Shown piece after piece: positions 43,468-53,410 of a stretch of 63,942 bases of DNA. The translations under genes were made by a program, and so were the position numbers. The DNA comes from an uncultured Lachnospiraceae bacterium (GTDB lineage: Bacteria; Bacillota; Clostridia; Lachnospirales; Lachnospiraceae). Below the pieces are notes generated by a model that worked only from the letters and a program-made list of their open reading frames with translations, was not told the DNA's origin and did not search any database. Position 1 is the first letter of the stretch, and each line of letters begins with the position of its first letter. The stretch lies in contig CAJTTT010000012.1 in assembly GCA_910579285.1 (NCBI GenBank), positions 37,773 to 101,714 of the forward strand. The letters run 5' to 3'.

Positions 43468-44691
43468 TCATACCCCTTGTTTCGCCGCAATCTGTGAACT
43501 CCTGTTCTGTTTTTTCATCAGATACAGGCCCCACACCTTCTTGTAGTAGTCCTTGTACTGCGCCTTTTCCACCCCTTTTGCCGCCAGAATGGAGACACTT
43601 CCGATCCGCGTGCCGTTGAGTTTATATACCGCCTCACCGATGGCGTCTCCCTCCGCTATGGGAGCAGTCACGCTGCCCGGCAGGCTGATCTCCTTTTCGA
43701 TCTCATTGATATTATTGCCCGCCGTGTCCAGATAGGAAAACGGCGCCTCGTAAACCAGATTCACCATATCTTCGATACCGCCCTCCACCTTCTGCGCCGG
43801 AAGGGGATCTTTGTTTTCATCCGTATACATCTGGCTCACGCTGTAACCGTAGCTCAAAAGCGACATGGCATCCTGAAATCTGGTTTTTGGATCCGGGGCC
43901 GCCATCACCACGGCAATCAGTTCCATGTCATCCTTGTTGGCCGTAGCGGACAGACAGTAAAGCGCTTTGGAAGTGGAACCCGTCTTTAATCCTGTCGTCC
44001 ACTCGTACTGCTTCAACAGCTTATTGGTGCTGGAGAGCGTAAAGGTAGTCGTTCCCTGCGCGGTCTTATGCTCGATATCCTCCATCCAGATCGTCGTATA
44101 GTCAAACACCTCGGGATATTTCGTAATCAGTTCCCTGGACATAATCGCCACGTCCTTTGCCGAGGAATAGTGGCTGTCGGAATCCGTCAGACCACAGCAG
44201 TCCTCAAAATGGGTGTTCTGCATCCCCAGACTCTCCGCCTTCTCGTTCATCAGCTTCACAAACTCCGCTTCGCTCCCCGCTATGTACTCCGCCACCGCAA
44301 CGCTGGCGTCATTGCCGCTGGCCACCGCGATGCATTTAATCATGGTCTGAAGCGTCTGTGTCTCGCCTTCCTCCAGAAACACCTGTGATCCACCCATTGA
44401 CTTCGCGTAAGCGCTGGTGGTTACCTGATCTTCCAGATGAATCCTGCCGCTCTTTACATGTTCAAAGATAATCAGCAGCGTCATAATCTTGGTGATGCTG
44501 GCCGGACTTCTTCTCGTATCGGCATCCTGCTCACAGATCACCTGTCCCGTGGAAGCCTCCATCACAATGTAGGACGGCGTTTTCACCTCCGGCGCGGCAT
44601 GGACCGGTATTGTCATCGCCCTGAATAAAGTCTCCGCCAAAAGTATGCCCATCAAAAGCCATACCATGATCCGCTTTCCTTTTTTCTGCAA
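43468..44691 (-). CDS. D-alanyl-D-alanine carboxypeptidase (PBP5/DacF-like)
   Basis: 407 residues. Peptidase S11 motifs: SxxK in PASITKIMT, SxN in VASGNDASV, KTG in TTGLKTGSTS, then a PBP5 C-terminal beta domain and a basic end. I choose the TTG start at 44691 because it supplies the basic signal-peptide n-region (MQKKGKR) and has GGGGTGA upstream; ATG 44667 leaves no positive charges before the hydrophobic stretch. The signal would be cleaved after VHAA. Paralogous to 37234-38574. It is divergent from the membrane protein gene at 44846. Confidence 0.92.
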   Translation of the reverse strand: MQKKGKRIMVWLLMGILLAETLFRAMTIPVHAAPEVKTPSYIVMEASTGQVICEQDADTRRSPASITKIMTLLIIFEHVKSGRIHLEDQVTTSAYAKSMGGSQVFLEEGETQTLQTMIKCIAVASGNDASVAVAEYIAGSEAEFVKLMNEKAESLGMQNTHFEDCCGLTDSDSHYSSAKDVAIMSRELITKYPEVFDYTTIWMEDIEHKTAQGTTTFTLSSTNKLLKQYEWTTGLKTGSTSKALYCLSATANKDDMELIAVVMAAPDPKTRFQDAMSLLSYGYSVSQMYTDENKDPLPAQKVEGGIEDMVNLVYEAPFSYLDTAGNNINEIEKEISLPGSVTAPIAEGDAIGEAVYKLNGTRIGSVSILAAKGVEKAQYKDYYKKVWGLYLMKKQNRSSQIAAKQGV

Positions 44692-44795
44692 ACTAAGTCA
44701 CCCCTACCATTCCTTCTGTACTATACATATTGGCGTGGGACAACGGATATACCGATAGAAATAATATAATTTTAAGAAACAGATGCGGACTCTTG

Positions 44796-44804
44796 TGTTA
44801 TACT
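44796..44804 (+). promoter_or_regulatory. Extended -10 promoter for the membrane glycosyltransferase-like gene
   Basis: TGTTATACT (TGn-TATACT) 41 bases upstream of ATG 44846; no clear -35 box. Confidence 0.45.
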
Positions 44805-44845
44805 ATTACACGGCAGTCAGCCGGAAGAAAGGATGTGCAGAGAAA

Positions 44846-46381
44846 ATGAGTAAAACTTTATTGGCAGGATATTTCATATGGGGCGTTTTCTTCCTCATCC
44901 TGTTCTGTTTAAGACCAGGCTCTGTCCTTCACACCATAACCATAGAAGCAAAAAGCAGAAACGCCAGATGGCTGTCCCTTTTCACGCTGGCAATGACCAT
45001 CCTTCTGTGCGTTCTTCCCATGAGCCTTTCCCCGTCTTACAACGGAGAAAAGCCGGATTATATGAATCAGTATGAACTTCTGACAGAATCCTTTCTGGAG
45101 GGGCATCTCTATATTGACTATGACGATATCGACCCAAAGCTTATTGCTCTGGATAACCCTTATGACCCTGAAGCGAGGGAGGCCGCTGACGTATCTTTTC
45201 ACTGGGATCACGCCTTTTATAACGGGCACTATTACATGTACTTCGGTGTTGTCCCTGTGTTTCTTTTGTTTCTGCCATACCGTCTGCTCACAGGCATGAG
45301 TCTGACGACTTACCACGCCACGCAGATTTTCACAGCTCTGTTTATAGCAGGCGTTTTTTCTCTGTTTTATATGCTTGGAAAAACCTTTTTTAAAAAGCTC
45401 TCTCTCGGTCTGTACCTCACCTTATCAACGGCCTTCTCCGTGATCAGTGTCTGGTACGCCGTTTCCGCCCCCGCCCTGTACTGTACCGCCATTTCCGCAG
45501 CCGTATGCATGGAAATCTGGAGTTTCTTCTTTTTTATCCGCGCTGTGTTCGTATGCGAGACAGACAGGGTAAGCATCCGCTATGCCTTTTTCGGCAGTCT
45601 GACCGGCGCTCTCGCTTTTGGCTGCCGTCCTCCCATCGCCCTCGCCAATCTGTTCGTCCTGCCGCTTCTTGCAGTCTATCTGAAAAACCGAAAATTCACA
45701 TTCCGCCTGGGAAAACAGCTACTTTTTGCCGCCTCCCCTTATGTGGCAGTGGGCGTCCTTCTCATGCTGTACAATTATGCCCGCTTTGACAATCCCTTTG
45801 AATTTGGACAGGCCTACCAGCTCACGATCGCCGACCAGAGCCATTACGGCAGTTTCTTTTACAGGTTTCAGCCTCTGAAAACCTTTGACAGCATCTGCAA
45901 TTTTTTTGTAGGTTACACGCCGATGTCAGACCAGTTTCCCTTTGTCTCCTTCGACGGCATCCTGCTCAACTTCCCCATTCTGGCTCTTCCCTTCTTCGGC
46001 ATTGCCTCTGAGGGCGTCCGCGGAGAAATGCGGGAACACAGGCTGACACGCTGCATCACGGCCCTATTCTGTATTCCTCTGCTGATTGCTTTCGCAGACG
46101 TCCTGTGGGCGCCTACCGTGCTGGAACGATACCATATGGACGTCTACTGGATCATCTGCCTGCTGTGCTTTCTCATCGCAGGGCTCTACTACCAGAATCT
46201 GGCCCCCAAAACAGCCAGAAGATTCAGCTGCCTTCTGTCCATTTGGGCTTTTCTGAACACCTGTAAGTGTGTTTTGCTCTTCCTTGTGCCCTATGACTAT
46301 AATTTTACATTCTATTATGTACAGGCGCTGGAAAAGATCAGAAAGATCCTCATGCTTGGCCGCGGCGTCGGCCTGTACTGA
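44846..46381 (+). CDS. Polytopic membrane protein, GT-C glycosyltransferase-like
   Basis: 511 residues with about eleven to thirteen hydrophobic helices. The large first extracytoplasmic loop has acidic pairs and His/Tyr-rich segments (HLYIDYDDIDPK, FHWDHAFYNGHYYMYFGVVP), as in GT-C enzymes that take sugars from polyprenyl phosphate. No family is certain. ATG 44846 (MSKTLLAGYF) is the first sensible start; AAAGGA is somewhat far (14 bases). Monocistronic between an extended -10 promoter and a bidirectional terminator. Wall or surface glycan modification is inferred. Confidence 0.75.
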   Translation: MSKTLLAGYFIWGVFFLILFCLRPGSVLHTITIEAKSRNARWLSLFTLAMTILLCVLPMSLSPSYNGEKPDYMNQYELLTESFLEGHLYIDYDDIDPKLIALDNPYDPEAREAADVSFHWDHAFYNGHYYMYFGVVPVFLLFLPYRLLTGMSLTTYHATQIFTALFIAGVFSLFYMLGKTFFKKLSLGLYLTLSTAFSVISVWYAVSAPALYCTAISAAVCMEIWSFFFFIRAVFVCETDRVSIRYAFFGSLTGALAFGCRPPIALANLFVLPLLAVYLKNRKFTFRLGKQLLFAASPYVAVGVLLMLYNYARFDNPFEFGQAYQLTIADQSHYGSFFYRFQPLKTFDSICNFFVGYTPMSDQFPFVSFDGILLNFPILALPFFGIASEGVRGEMREHRLTRCITALFCIPLLIAFADVLWAPTVLERYHMDVYWIICLLCFLIAGLYYQNLAPKTARRFSCLLSIWAFLNTCKCVLLFLVPYDYNFTFYYVQALEKIRKILMLGRGVGLY

Positions 46382-46394
46382 CGTGCGTAACGTA

Positions 46395-46427
46395 AAAACA
46401 GACCCGGAGCAGTTTCCGGGTCTGTTT
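46395..46427. terminator. Bidirectional intrinsic terminator
   Basis: CAGACCCGGA pairs with TCCGGGTCTG around a short loop. On the plus strand TTTCTCTGTTT follows (membrane protein gene); on the minus strand TTTTTAC follows (rpsU). Confidence 0.85.
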
Positions 46428-46433
46428 CTCTGT

Positions 46434-46610
46434 TTAGTTATATTTGCGTTTTCTTGCCGCTTCGGACTTTTTCTTACGTCTTACGCTGGGCTTCTCGTAA
46501 TGCTCGCGCTTACGAATCTCCTGCTGGATACCAGCTTTTGCACAGCTTCTTTTAAAGCGACGCAATGCGCTGTCCAAAGTCTCGTTTTCTTTTACGATTA
46601 CGTTTGACAT
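46434..46610 (-). CDS. rpsU: 30S ribosomal protein S21
   Basis: 58 residues, translated directly from the DNA: it starts MSNVIVKENETLDSALRRFK and ends AARKRKYN, with the family's SCAKAGIQQEIRKREHYEKP core. S21 binds 16S rRNA in the small subunit. GGGAGGT lies 11 bases upstream of the ATG. A terminator hairpin follows the stop. The gene stands alone between two large membrane-protein genes, with normal length and composition. Confidence 0.96.
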   Translation of the reverse strand: MSNVIVKENETLDSALRRFKRSCAKAGIQQEIRKREHYEKPSVRRKKKSEAARKRKYN

Positions 46611-46728
46611 TTCCGCACCTGACCTCCCTTCAGTCCCAGAGTATTTCGACTGATTGGGTTATTTGCGTGTTCTCACACAATACAAATTATATCACATTTT
46701 AGTTCCGCGTCAACCGAAAATTGTAAAT

Positions 46729-49080
46729 TTATTCTATTTTGTGTTTCTTTCTCCAGAAATCCGCACGACACACCAAAAATCCTATAAATGCCGCCGGCGA
46801 TAAGAGTTCTGCCGCCCTCCAGTACAGGGGCTCTCTAAATTCCACCCGGATACCGCCTGCAAATCCAGACGGAACGGAAAGGGAAACACGATAGGAGGTT
46901 CCGGGGATCATTTGTATCGTTTCCCCGCTGTCTGTCACTGCCCGGTAACCTTTATAATACAGGACAGGCACCTCCACCTGCTGTGTCTGATCTGTCCTGT
47001 TTTCAAGACGAACCGCTACTGCCCCCGCCTCGCGCCCCCACGCTTCCAGACTGATATTCGTCTCGTCATATGTGGGCTGTTCCACATAGGCTGCCACATA
47101 ATCAGACAGGGTGAAGGCTTCGCCCCGGTTGACAGGCAGGTATTCCCCGCCCATAACACTCTCCTGCTCCTCGGAGGACGCGCTCTGGGCTTTCATGGTC
47201 GACATGTTTCCGGCCTGATATACACGGTACGGCCGAGCGTCCTGCAGGCACTGCCCCATATAAAAGATCCCCTGCCACAGGGCCAGACCGGCCAGTACGC
47301 CCGCCACCGCCCTGCGCATATCGGGAGATACCTTTTCTTTCTTTAAAAACAGGCAAAACAGCCAGGAAAGCAGCAGGGCCGCAATCGTGAAAAACCGCCA
47401 CAGGTATTGGATGCTCACAATGGGCATCTGGAATAGCGGCACCCTTTCCGCAATCCATGTATAAGGAAACAGGCAGGTGGCCATCCAGATACTTAAGAAA
47501 GAGAGCATTCCTGCCAGAAGCCCCGCCGTTTTGTCTTCCGTCCTTTCCTCTTTCCCGTATATGCCTGAAAGGAACCAGACCGCCGGAACCGCCAGAAGCG
47601 CGAGACCCACTGTCATGGGCATCTCCGACGCCATTCCTTCCGCCGTATGAAGAGAATGTCCAAACGGTTCAAAGCTCCCCATAAAGAGCTGCGCCACAAA
47701 CGCGCCTGTCTGCTCGATGCGATAGGAACCATATTTCCCGGCATCGTTGATGACATAGGAACCGCTTGCCATATAATCCAGAAAGGGAACCAGAAACCAG
47801 GCATTTAAAAGCACTGTGGCCAAAACCGCCTTCCCTATGACGAGCAGCGTCCTTTTCCGAAACACCCTTTTCCACAGAATCACTGCCGATACAACGATAA
47901 AGAACGCTGTGATTTCCGTGGAAATCATATGGGAGAGAAAGATTCCCGTGCAGCCAGCCGCAATGGTGATCCAGCTGTCCCTGTGCCGTTTCGTATCTTC
48001 CGGCAGTGTGTAAAGCTTCCACAGCCCATACAGCACAAGCGGCATAAAAGTCATTGCCGTATACTCTCCCACCGCCGCCCGCGTGTAAATACAGGTAAGA
48101 CGGTATATGTTCAGAGAATAGAGAACGGTACAGGCCATCCCGATTTTGGGCCGGCTCATTTTGGAGAAGGAGTAGTAGGAAATACCCACGGTAAGTATGT
48201 GGATCATTACCACATAGCATTTATATGCCGCCTGAACCGACACGCCGCAATATCTGAGCAGAGCCGGAAAATACAGAAAGAAATCCCCGTAAAACACGGA
48301 GGCGGCATACCCGTGGCCATTCAGCCATCCCGGCTGGATCCGCACCGGGAACATGCCGTTTTCCAGTCCTTCCCGGATGCCCTCAATCCGCATCAGATGA
48401 AAATACAGGTCGTGGGAATTTAAAAACAGATAATCCGCCGCAAGGGGAATGCTGCAGACTCCCGCCAAAAGAATAAGCCCGCGGTAAGACATCCCTTCCG
48501 CGCCGGCAGGAAAAATCCGCCCTCCCCGCCTGCGTACCCGGATCCCATAAAGGATGCCGTCAAAGGCCAACAAAAAAACTGCGATCCGAAGCAGAAAATT
48601 TCTCACGGCACAGTCCGCATAGCCAATATGTATGTTTCTTAGCAGAAGATAGTCCCCCTCCTGCATATCCTCCAAAAACAATCCTCTCATCTGCAGGGGC
48701 CTGTCCCCGTAAGTCACCCTGAAGTCACAGGAAACCGTGCCGCTTTCGGACAGGGGAATATCGCCGCTGACCTCGCTGTGGTAACGGCTCCCCGGATGTA
48801 CCACTCTTAATTTTGCATCCCCGGCCGCCTCTGCCTGCGCCGTCAGCGTATACATGCCCTTCGGGAGTGTAAATTCGGGCGTAGCCAGATAGCGTAACTC
48901 AGAGGAGCGGTCCATATAAAATGCCGCCTCCCCGGAATCGTCAACCAGCTCTTCCTGCATGTAGGTTAACTCTACGGCCTCCCGCCCCTTATAAAAAATA
49001 CCGGCGATGACTAAGAGAGCCGTTTCCACTAAGATAATGATAAACCAAATCTTTTTTTCAAAACTGCCCTCTTTCATCAT
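46729..49080 (-). CDS. Large polytopic membrane protein, PTPS-related/YfhO-like
   Basis: 783 residues. An N-terminal helix, an extracytoplasmic beta-rich domain (about 45-160), then ten or more helices and a C-terminal extracytoplasmic domain. The segments HDLYFHLMRIEGIREGLENG and YGDFFLYFPALLRYCG match the 6-pyruvoyl-tetrahydropterin-synthase-related membrane domain, a GT-C-like fold often found in surface-glycan enzymes; catalytic function is unproved. The start is uncertain: ATG 49080 or 49077 rather than the TTG at 49119. It follows alaS by 54 bases and may be cotranscribed. Confidence 0.78.
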   Translation of the reverse strand: MMKEGSFEKKIWFIIILVETALLVIAGIFYKGREAVELTYMQEELVDDSGEAAFYMDRSSELRYLATPEFTLPKGMYTLTAQAEAAGDAKLRVVHPGSRYHSEVSGDIPLSESGTVSCDFRVTYGDRPLQMRGLFLEDMQEGDYLLLRNIHIGYADCAVRNFLLRIAVFLLAFDGILYGIRVRRRGGRIFPAGAEGMSYRGLILLAGVCSIPLAADYLFLNSHDLYFHLMRIEGIREGLENGMFPVRIQPGWLNGHGYAASVFYGDFFLYFPALLRYCGVSVQAAYKCYVVMIHILTVGISYYSFSKMSRPKIGMACTVLYSLNIYRLTCIYTRAAVGEYTAMTFMPLVLYGLWKLYTLPEDTKRHRDSWITIAAGCTGIFLSHMISTEITAFFIVVSAVILWKRVFRKRTLLVIGKAVLATVLLNAWFLVPFLDYMASGSYVINDAGKYGSYRIEQTGAFVAQLFMGSFEPFGHSLHTAEGMASEMPMTVGLALLAVPAVWFLSGIYGKEERTEDKTAGLLAGMLSFLSIWMATCLFPYTWIAERVPLFQMPIVSIQYLWRFFTIAALLLSWLFCLFLKKEKVSPDMRRAVAGVLAGLALWQGIFYMGQCLQDARPYRVYQAGNMSTMKAQSASSEEQESVMGGEYLPVNRGEAFTLSDYVAAYVEQPTYDETNISLEAWGREAGAVAVRLENRTDQTQQVEVPVLYYKGYRAVTDSGETIQMIPGTSYRVSLSVPSGFAGGIRVEFREPLYWRAAELLSPAAFIGFLVCRADFWRKKHKIE

Positions 49081-49134
49081 ACCCGGTATTCTAAACCTTT
49101 CTTCTCTTTCACGCGTCAAGCTGCTTCTGTTGTT

Positions 49135-51804
49135 TTAAGGTCTGATTTTTTTGGATGACTGACGCTGTTCAATCTGCTCTTCCAGCGCTTTCACGCAGGC
49201 ATTCACAGCCTTGCCCATGCCTGCCGGGTTCTTTCCTCCCGCCTGCGCCATATTGGGACGGCCGCCGCCGCCTCCTCCCACGAAGACTGCAATTTCTTTG
49301 ATCAGATTGCCCGCGTGAGCACCCTTCGCTATCGCGCCGTCAGTTGCCATAGCGATCAGATTCACCTTCCCCTCCTTCTCAGAAACCAGCACAACTACGC
49401 CCTCACCCAGTTTCTCCTTGAGCTGGTCGCCAAGTTCGCGCAGACCGTTCATGTCCACGCCCGACACCTTAGACGCCAGAAGCTGTATGCCGTTCACATC
49501 CTGCACCTGATCCATCACATCGCCCAGAGCGTCCTTGGCTGCCTTGCTCTTCAACGCTTCGTTCTCACTCTGCAGCGCTTTCATCTCCGCCATCAGATGC
49601 TCACACCGCTCCACCAGATTGGCGGGATTGGTCTTTAACGTCTTCGCTGCCGCGTTCAGCTCCTCTTCCAGTTTCTCGTAATAGGCCGTCACATTGCTGC
49701 CCGTCACCGCTTCAATACGGCGCACACCTGCCGCCACGCCGGACTCTGACAGAATCTTAAAGGAGCCGATGGTTCCTGTGGATTTCACATGGGTACCGCC
49801 GCACAGCTCTTTGGAGAAATCACCCATCTCCACAACGCGCACCGTCTCCCCGTACTTTTCACCGAAAAGCGCCATTGCGCCGGACTGTTTGGCCTCCTCT
49901 ATGGTCATAACCTTCGTCTCTACTGCAATATTTTCCGCAATCTTTTCATTGACGATTCTCTCAACCTTCTTCAGCTCCTCCGCCGTCATCGCTGCAGAAT
50001 GGGAGAAATCGAAACGGGTTCTCTCCCCATCCTGGTAGGAGCCGGCCTGCTCCACATGACTGCCAAGCACTTCCCGCAGGGCTTTCTGCAGAAGGTGGGT
50101 TGCACTGTGGTTTTTACAGGTACTGCCTCTTCTCACAGGATCCACCGACAAAATGACGGTATCGCCTGTCTGTATCCTGCCCTGGGTCACTCTGCCGATA
50201 TGTCCCACCTTGCCGCCCAGCAGCTTGATGGTGTTCTCCACCTGAAATTCCCCGTCTCCTGTGGAAATCATACCGATATCGCCTTCCTGGCCGCCCATAG
50301 TGGCATAGAAAGGGGTCTGCTCCACAATCACCGTGCCGACATCGCCGTCTGCCAGTTCCTCCACCAGCTCCGTCTCGGTCGTAAGCACCGTGATTTTGGA
50401 ATCATATGTCAGCTTGTCATATCCTACAAACTCGGTGGTAATGGAAGGGTCAATGGATTCATACACGGTCACGTCCGCACCCATGTAGTTGGTCACCTTG
50501 CGGGCCTTGCGGGCCTTTTCCTTCTGCTCCTGCATACATGCCGCAAAGCCTTCCTCGTCCACCGTAAAGCCTTTTTCTTCCAAAATTTCTCTGGTCAGAT
50601 CCAGCGGGAAGCCGAAAGTGTCATAGAGCTTAAAGGCATCCGCGCCGCCAAGCTGCTTTTTGTCATCCTTCTCCACCGCCTCTGTCATCTCGTTTAAAAT
50701 ACTTAAGCCCTGATCGATGGTCTTATTAAACTTGCTCTCCTCCTGCTTAAGCACGTTGAAGATAAAGTCTTTCTTCTCCTCAAGCTCCGGGTATCCGTCC
50801 TTGGAGCCCTCAATCACCGTTCCTGCCAGATTGGCGAGGAACATATCCTTGATGCCAAGCTTTCTGCCCTGTCTCGCCGCACGGCGGATGATCCGGCGGA
50901 GCACATAACCGCGTCCCTCATTGGAAGGCATAATGCCGTCCGAGATCATAAAAGTTGCGGAACGGATATGGTCTGTGATAATACGGATGGATACATCCGT
51001 GTCATAATCTTTCTTATATTCCACGCCTGCAATTTCACATACGGTTGTGCGCAGTGCAAACACCGTGTCCACATCGAAAATGGAATCCACATCCTGCACC
51101 ACGGAGGCCAGTCTCTCCAGACCCATGCCGGTGTCGATGTTCTTCTGCTCAAGCTCCGAGTAATTCCCCTTGCCGTCGTTATCGAACTGGGTGAACACGT
51201 TGTTCCAGATTTCCATGTAGCGGTCGCAGTCGCAGCCTACCGTACAGCCGGGCTTCCCACAGCCGTACCTTTCGCCCCTGTCATAATAAATTTCAGAACA
51301 GGGACCGCAAGGGCCGGAACCATGCTCCCAGAAATTGTCCGCCTTACCAAAACGGAAAATCCGCTCCGGGGCAATGCCCATCTCCCGGCTCCAGATATCA
51401 AAAGCTTCATCGTCGTTCTCATAGACAGAAGGATACAGCCGGTCCGCGGGCAGCCCAACTACCCTCGTCAAAAACTCCCAGCTCCAGGCGATGGCCTCCC
51501 TCTTAAAATAATCTCCGAAAGAGAAATTGCCGAGCATCTCAAAAAAAGTGCCGTGTCTTGCCGTTTTTCCCACATTCTCCAGATCCCCGGTACGGATACA
51601 TTTCTGGCAGGTGGTGACGCGCCTTTTGGGCGGAATTTCCTGTCCCGTAAAATAGGGCTTGAGCGGCGCCATACCGGAATTAATCAGAAGCAGGCTGTTG
51701 TCGTTGTGGGGCACCAGCGAAAAGCTTTTCATCTTCAAATGCCCCTTGCTCTCAAAAAAGTCAAGAAACATCCTGCGCAGTTCATTTACACCATATGCTT
51801 TCAT
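49135..51804 (-). CDS. alaS: Alanine--tRNA ligase
   Basis: 889 residues, full length. It charges tRNA-Ala and edits mischarged Ser/Gly. The class II core is at residues 1-235 (LRRMFLDFFESKGHLKMKSF, TCQKCIRTGDLENVGKTARH), the editing domain has HSATHLLQKALREVLG and ELCGGTHVKSTGTIG with zinc-binding Cys/His, and the C-Ala domain ends with GGGGGGRPNMAQAGGKNP. AGGAGG precedes the ATG. No T-box leader is seen in the 181 bases upstream. Confidence 0.97.
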   Translation of the reverse strand: MKAYGVNELRRMFLDFFESKGHLKMKSFSLVPHNDNSLLLINSGMAPLKPYFTGQEIPPKRRVTTCQKCIRTGDLENVGKTARHGTFFEMLGNFSFGDYFKREAIAWSWEFLTRVVGLPADRLYPSVYENDDEAFDIWSREMGIAPERIFRFGKADNFWEHGSGPCGPCSEIYYDRGERYGCGKPGCTVGCDCDRYMEIWNNVFTQFDNDGKGNYSELEQKNIDTGMGLERLASVVQDVDSIFDVDTVFALRTTVCEIAGVEYKKDYDTDVSIRIITDHIRSATFMISDGIMPSNEGRGYVLRRIIRRAARQGRKLGIKDMFLANLAGTVIEGSKDGYPELEEKKDFIFNVLKQEESKFNKTIDQGLSILNEMTEAVEKDDKKQLGGADAFKLYDTFGFPLDLTREILEEKGFTVDEEGFAACMQEQKEKARKARKVTNYMGADVTVYESIDPSITTEFVGYDKLTYDSKITVLTTETELVEELADGDVGTVIVEQTPFYATMGGQEGDIGMISTGDGEFQVENTIKLLGGKVGHIGRVTQGRIQTGDTVILSVDPVRRGSTCKNHSATHLLQKALREVLGSHVEQAGSYQDGERTRFDFSHSAAMTAEELKKVERIVNEKIAENIAVETKVMTIEEAKQSGAMALFGEKYGETVRVVEMGDFSKELCGGTHVKSTGTIGSFKILSESGVAAGVRRIEAVTGSNVTAYYEKLEEELNAAAKTLKTNPANLVERCEHLMAEMKALQSENEALKSKAAKDALGDVMDQVQDVNGIQLLASKVSGVDMNGLRELGDQLKEKLGEGVVVLVSEKEGKVNLIAMATDGAIAKGAHAGNLIKEIAVFVGGGGGGRPNMAQAGGKNPAGMGKAVNACVKALEEQIEQRQSSKKIRP

Positions 51805-51870
51805 CGTTCTCTTATCCTCCTATGTGGTTTTGAAAGCTGATTGCTCCGTGCTGCGCACTCCCGCAATCAC

Positions 51871-51920
51871 CGCCGTATTCGCAATCCGAGCTGCCGCTCT
51901 ACTTGCTCATACCGGCTTGT
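51871..51920. repeat. Degenerate dispersed repeat, copy 1
   Basis: Contains CGCCGT, ATTCGCAATCCG, GCTGC, then TACTTGCTCAT and CGG. The same series in the same order is at 54191-54241. It lies in the gap between glyQS and alaS, which holds no gene. Confidence 0.5.
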
Positions 51921-51985
51921 CCGTCCAATGTCTAAGCGTCTGTGCAAGTAAACTTGCCCATCCGCTCAGCCGCTGTCCTGGACTT

Positions 51986-53374
51986 TCAAAAGGTAAATTT
52001 ATCCGCAAAATAAGCGTCCAGCTTGGCAATGGCAATTCGCTCCTGTTCCATAGAATCGCGGAAACGCACGGTCACACAGCCATCCGTCTCGGAGTCAAAA
52101 TCGTATGTAACGCAAAACGGCGTACCGATCTCGTCCTGTCTGCGGTATCTCTTACCGATATTTCCCCTGTCATCAAACTCACAGTTGTACTTTTTGGATA
52201 ACTGAGCAAAAATCTTTTCCGCACCCTCGTTCAGCTTCTTGGAAAGAGGCAGCACGCCGATCTTCACAGGCGCCAGCGCCGGGTGGAAGTGCAGTACGGT
52301 ACGCACATCGCCCTCACCAATCTCCTCCTCGTCATACGCGCCGCAGAGCACTGCAAGGAAGAGTCTCTCCACACCGAGGGAAGGCTCTATCACATAAGGA
52401 ATATATTTCTCGTTCTTCGTGTCATCAAAGTAAGTCAGATCCTGGCCGGATGTATTCTGATGCTGGGTCAGGTCATAGTCCGTCCTGTCTGCAATGCCCC
52501 ACAGCTCGCCCCAGCCGAAGGGGAACAGGAACTCGATATCCGTAGTTGCCTTGGAGTAGAAGGAAAGCTCCTCCGGGTCATGGTCACGGACTCTCATCTC
52601 CTCCTCTTTCATGCCAAGGCTTTTTAAGAAGTCAATACAATACTTTTTCCAGTAAGCAAACCACTCAAGATCTGTATCCGGCTCACAGAAAAACTCCATC
52701 TCCATCTGCTCAAACTCACGCACACGGAAGATAAAGTTGCCGGGCGTAATCTCATTGCGGAAGGACTTGCCCACCTGACAGATGCCGAAGGGAATCTTCT
52801 TGCGGGAAGTTCTCTGTACATTCTTGAAGTTGACAAAGATACCCTGCGCTGTTTCAGGACGCAGGTAAACCGTATTCTTGGCATCCTCGGTGACGCCCTG
52901 GAACGTCTTGAACATCAGGTTAAACTGTCTGATATCGGTAAAATTATGTTTGCCGCATGTGGGGCAGGGAATGTTATGTTCCTCGATAAAGTCCTTCATC
53001 TCCTGCTGACTCCAGCCGTCCACAGAGGAATCCAGTGTCATGCCGTTCTCCGCCACATAATCCTCAATGATCTTATCCGCGCGGAATCTCTCATGGCACT
53101 CCTTACAGTCCATAAGAGGGTCGGAAAAGCTGCCCAGATGACCGCTGGCTACCCATGTCTGGGGATTCATCAGAATCGCACAGTCCACGCCCACGTTGTA
53201 GGGACTCTCCATGACAAACTTCTGCCACCACGCCTTCTTTATGTTATTTTTCAGCTCCACACCCAGATTACCGAAATCCCATGTATTCGCCAATCCGCCG
53301 TAAATCTCAGAACCGGGATACACGAATCCTCTCGCCTTCGATAACGCTACAATTTTTTCCATTGTTTTTTCCAT
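51986..53374 (-). CDS. glyQS: Glycine--tRNA ligase (dimeric type)
   Basis: 462 residues, the single-chain alpha2 glycyl-tRNA synthetase. SKARGFVYPGSEIYGGLANT, a zinc-knuckle-like CKECHERF / CPTCGKHNF pair, RPETAQGIFVNFKNV and FRVREFEQMEMEFF (class II motif 2 region) are seen, with the anticodon-binding domain at the end (GDVRTVLHFHPALAPVKIGV). ATG 53374 is 11 bases after GGAGG; ATG 53392 contains that GGAGG within its own codons and is less likely. No T-box is seen upstream. Next to alaS. Confidence 0.96.
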   Translation of the reverse strand: MEKTMEKIVALSKARGFVYPGSEIYGGLANTWDFGNLGVELKNNIKKAWWQKFVMESPYNVGVDCAILMNPQTWVASGHLGSFSDPLMDCKECHERFRADKIIEDYVAENGMTLDSSVDGWSQQEMKDFIEEHNIPCPTCGKHNFTDIRQFNLMFKTFQGVTEDAKNTVYLRPETAQGIFVNFKNVQRTSRKKIPFGICQVGKSFRNEITPGNFIFRVREFEQMEMEFFCEPDTDLEWFAYWKKYCIDFLKSLGMKEEEMRVRDHDPEELSFYSKATTDIEFLFPFGWGELWGIADRTDYDLTQHQNTSGQDLTYFDDTKNEKYIPYVIEPSLGVERLFLAVLCGAYDEEEIGEGDVRTVLHFHPALAPVKIGVLPLSKKLNEGAEKIFAQLSKKYNCEFDDRGNIGKRYRRQDEIGTPFCVTYDFDSETDGCVTVRFRDSMEQERIAIAKLDAYFADKFTF

Positions 53375-53410
53375 TCTGCCTGTTTCCTCCATTCTGATTT
53401 CTCGTCCTTG

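Noticed and set aside
51841..51985. tRNA or small RNA gene between glyQS and alaS
   Set aside because: No cloverleaf arms or T-loop consensus could be traced; the segment resembles the repeat at 54191-54241.
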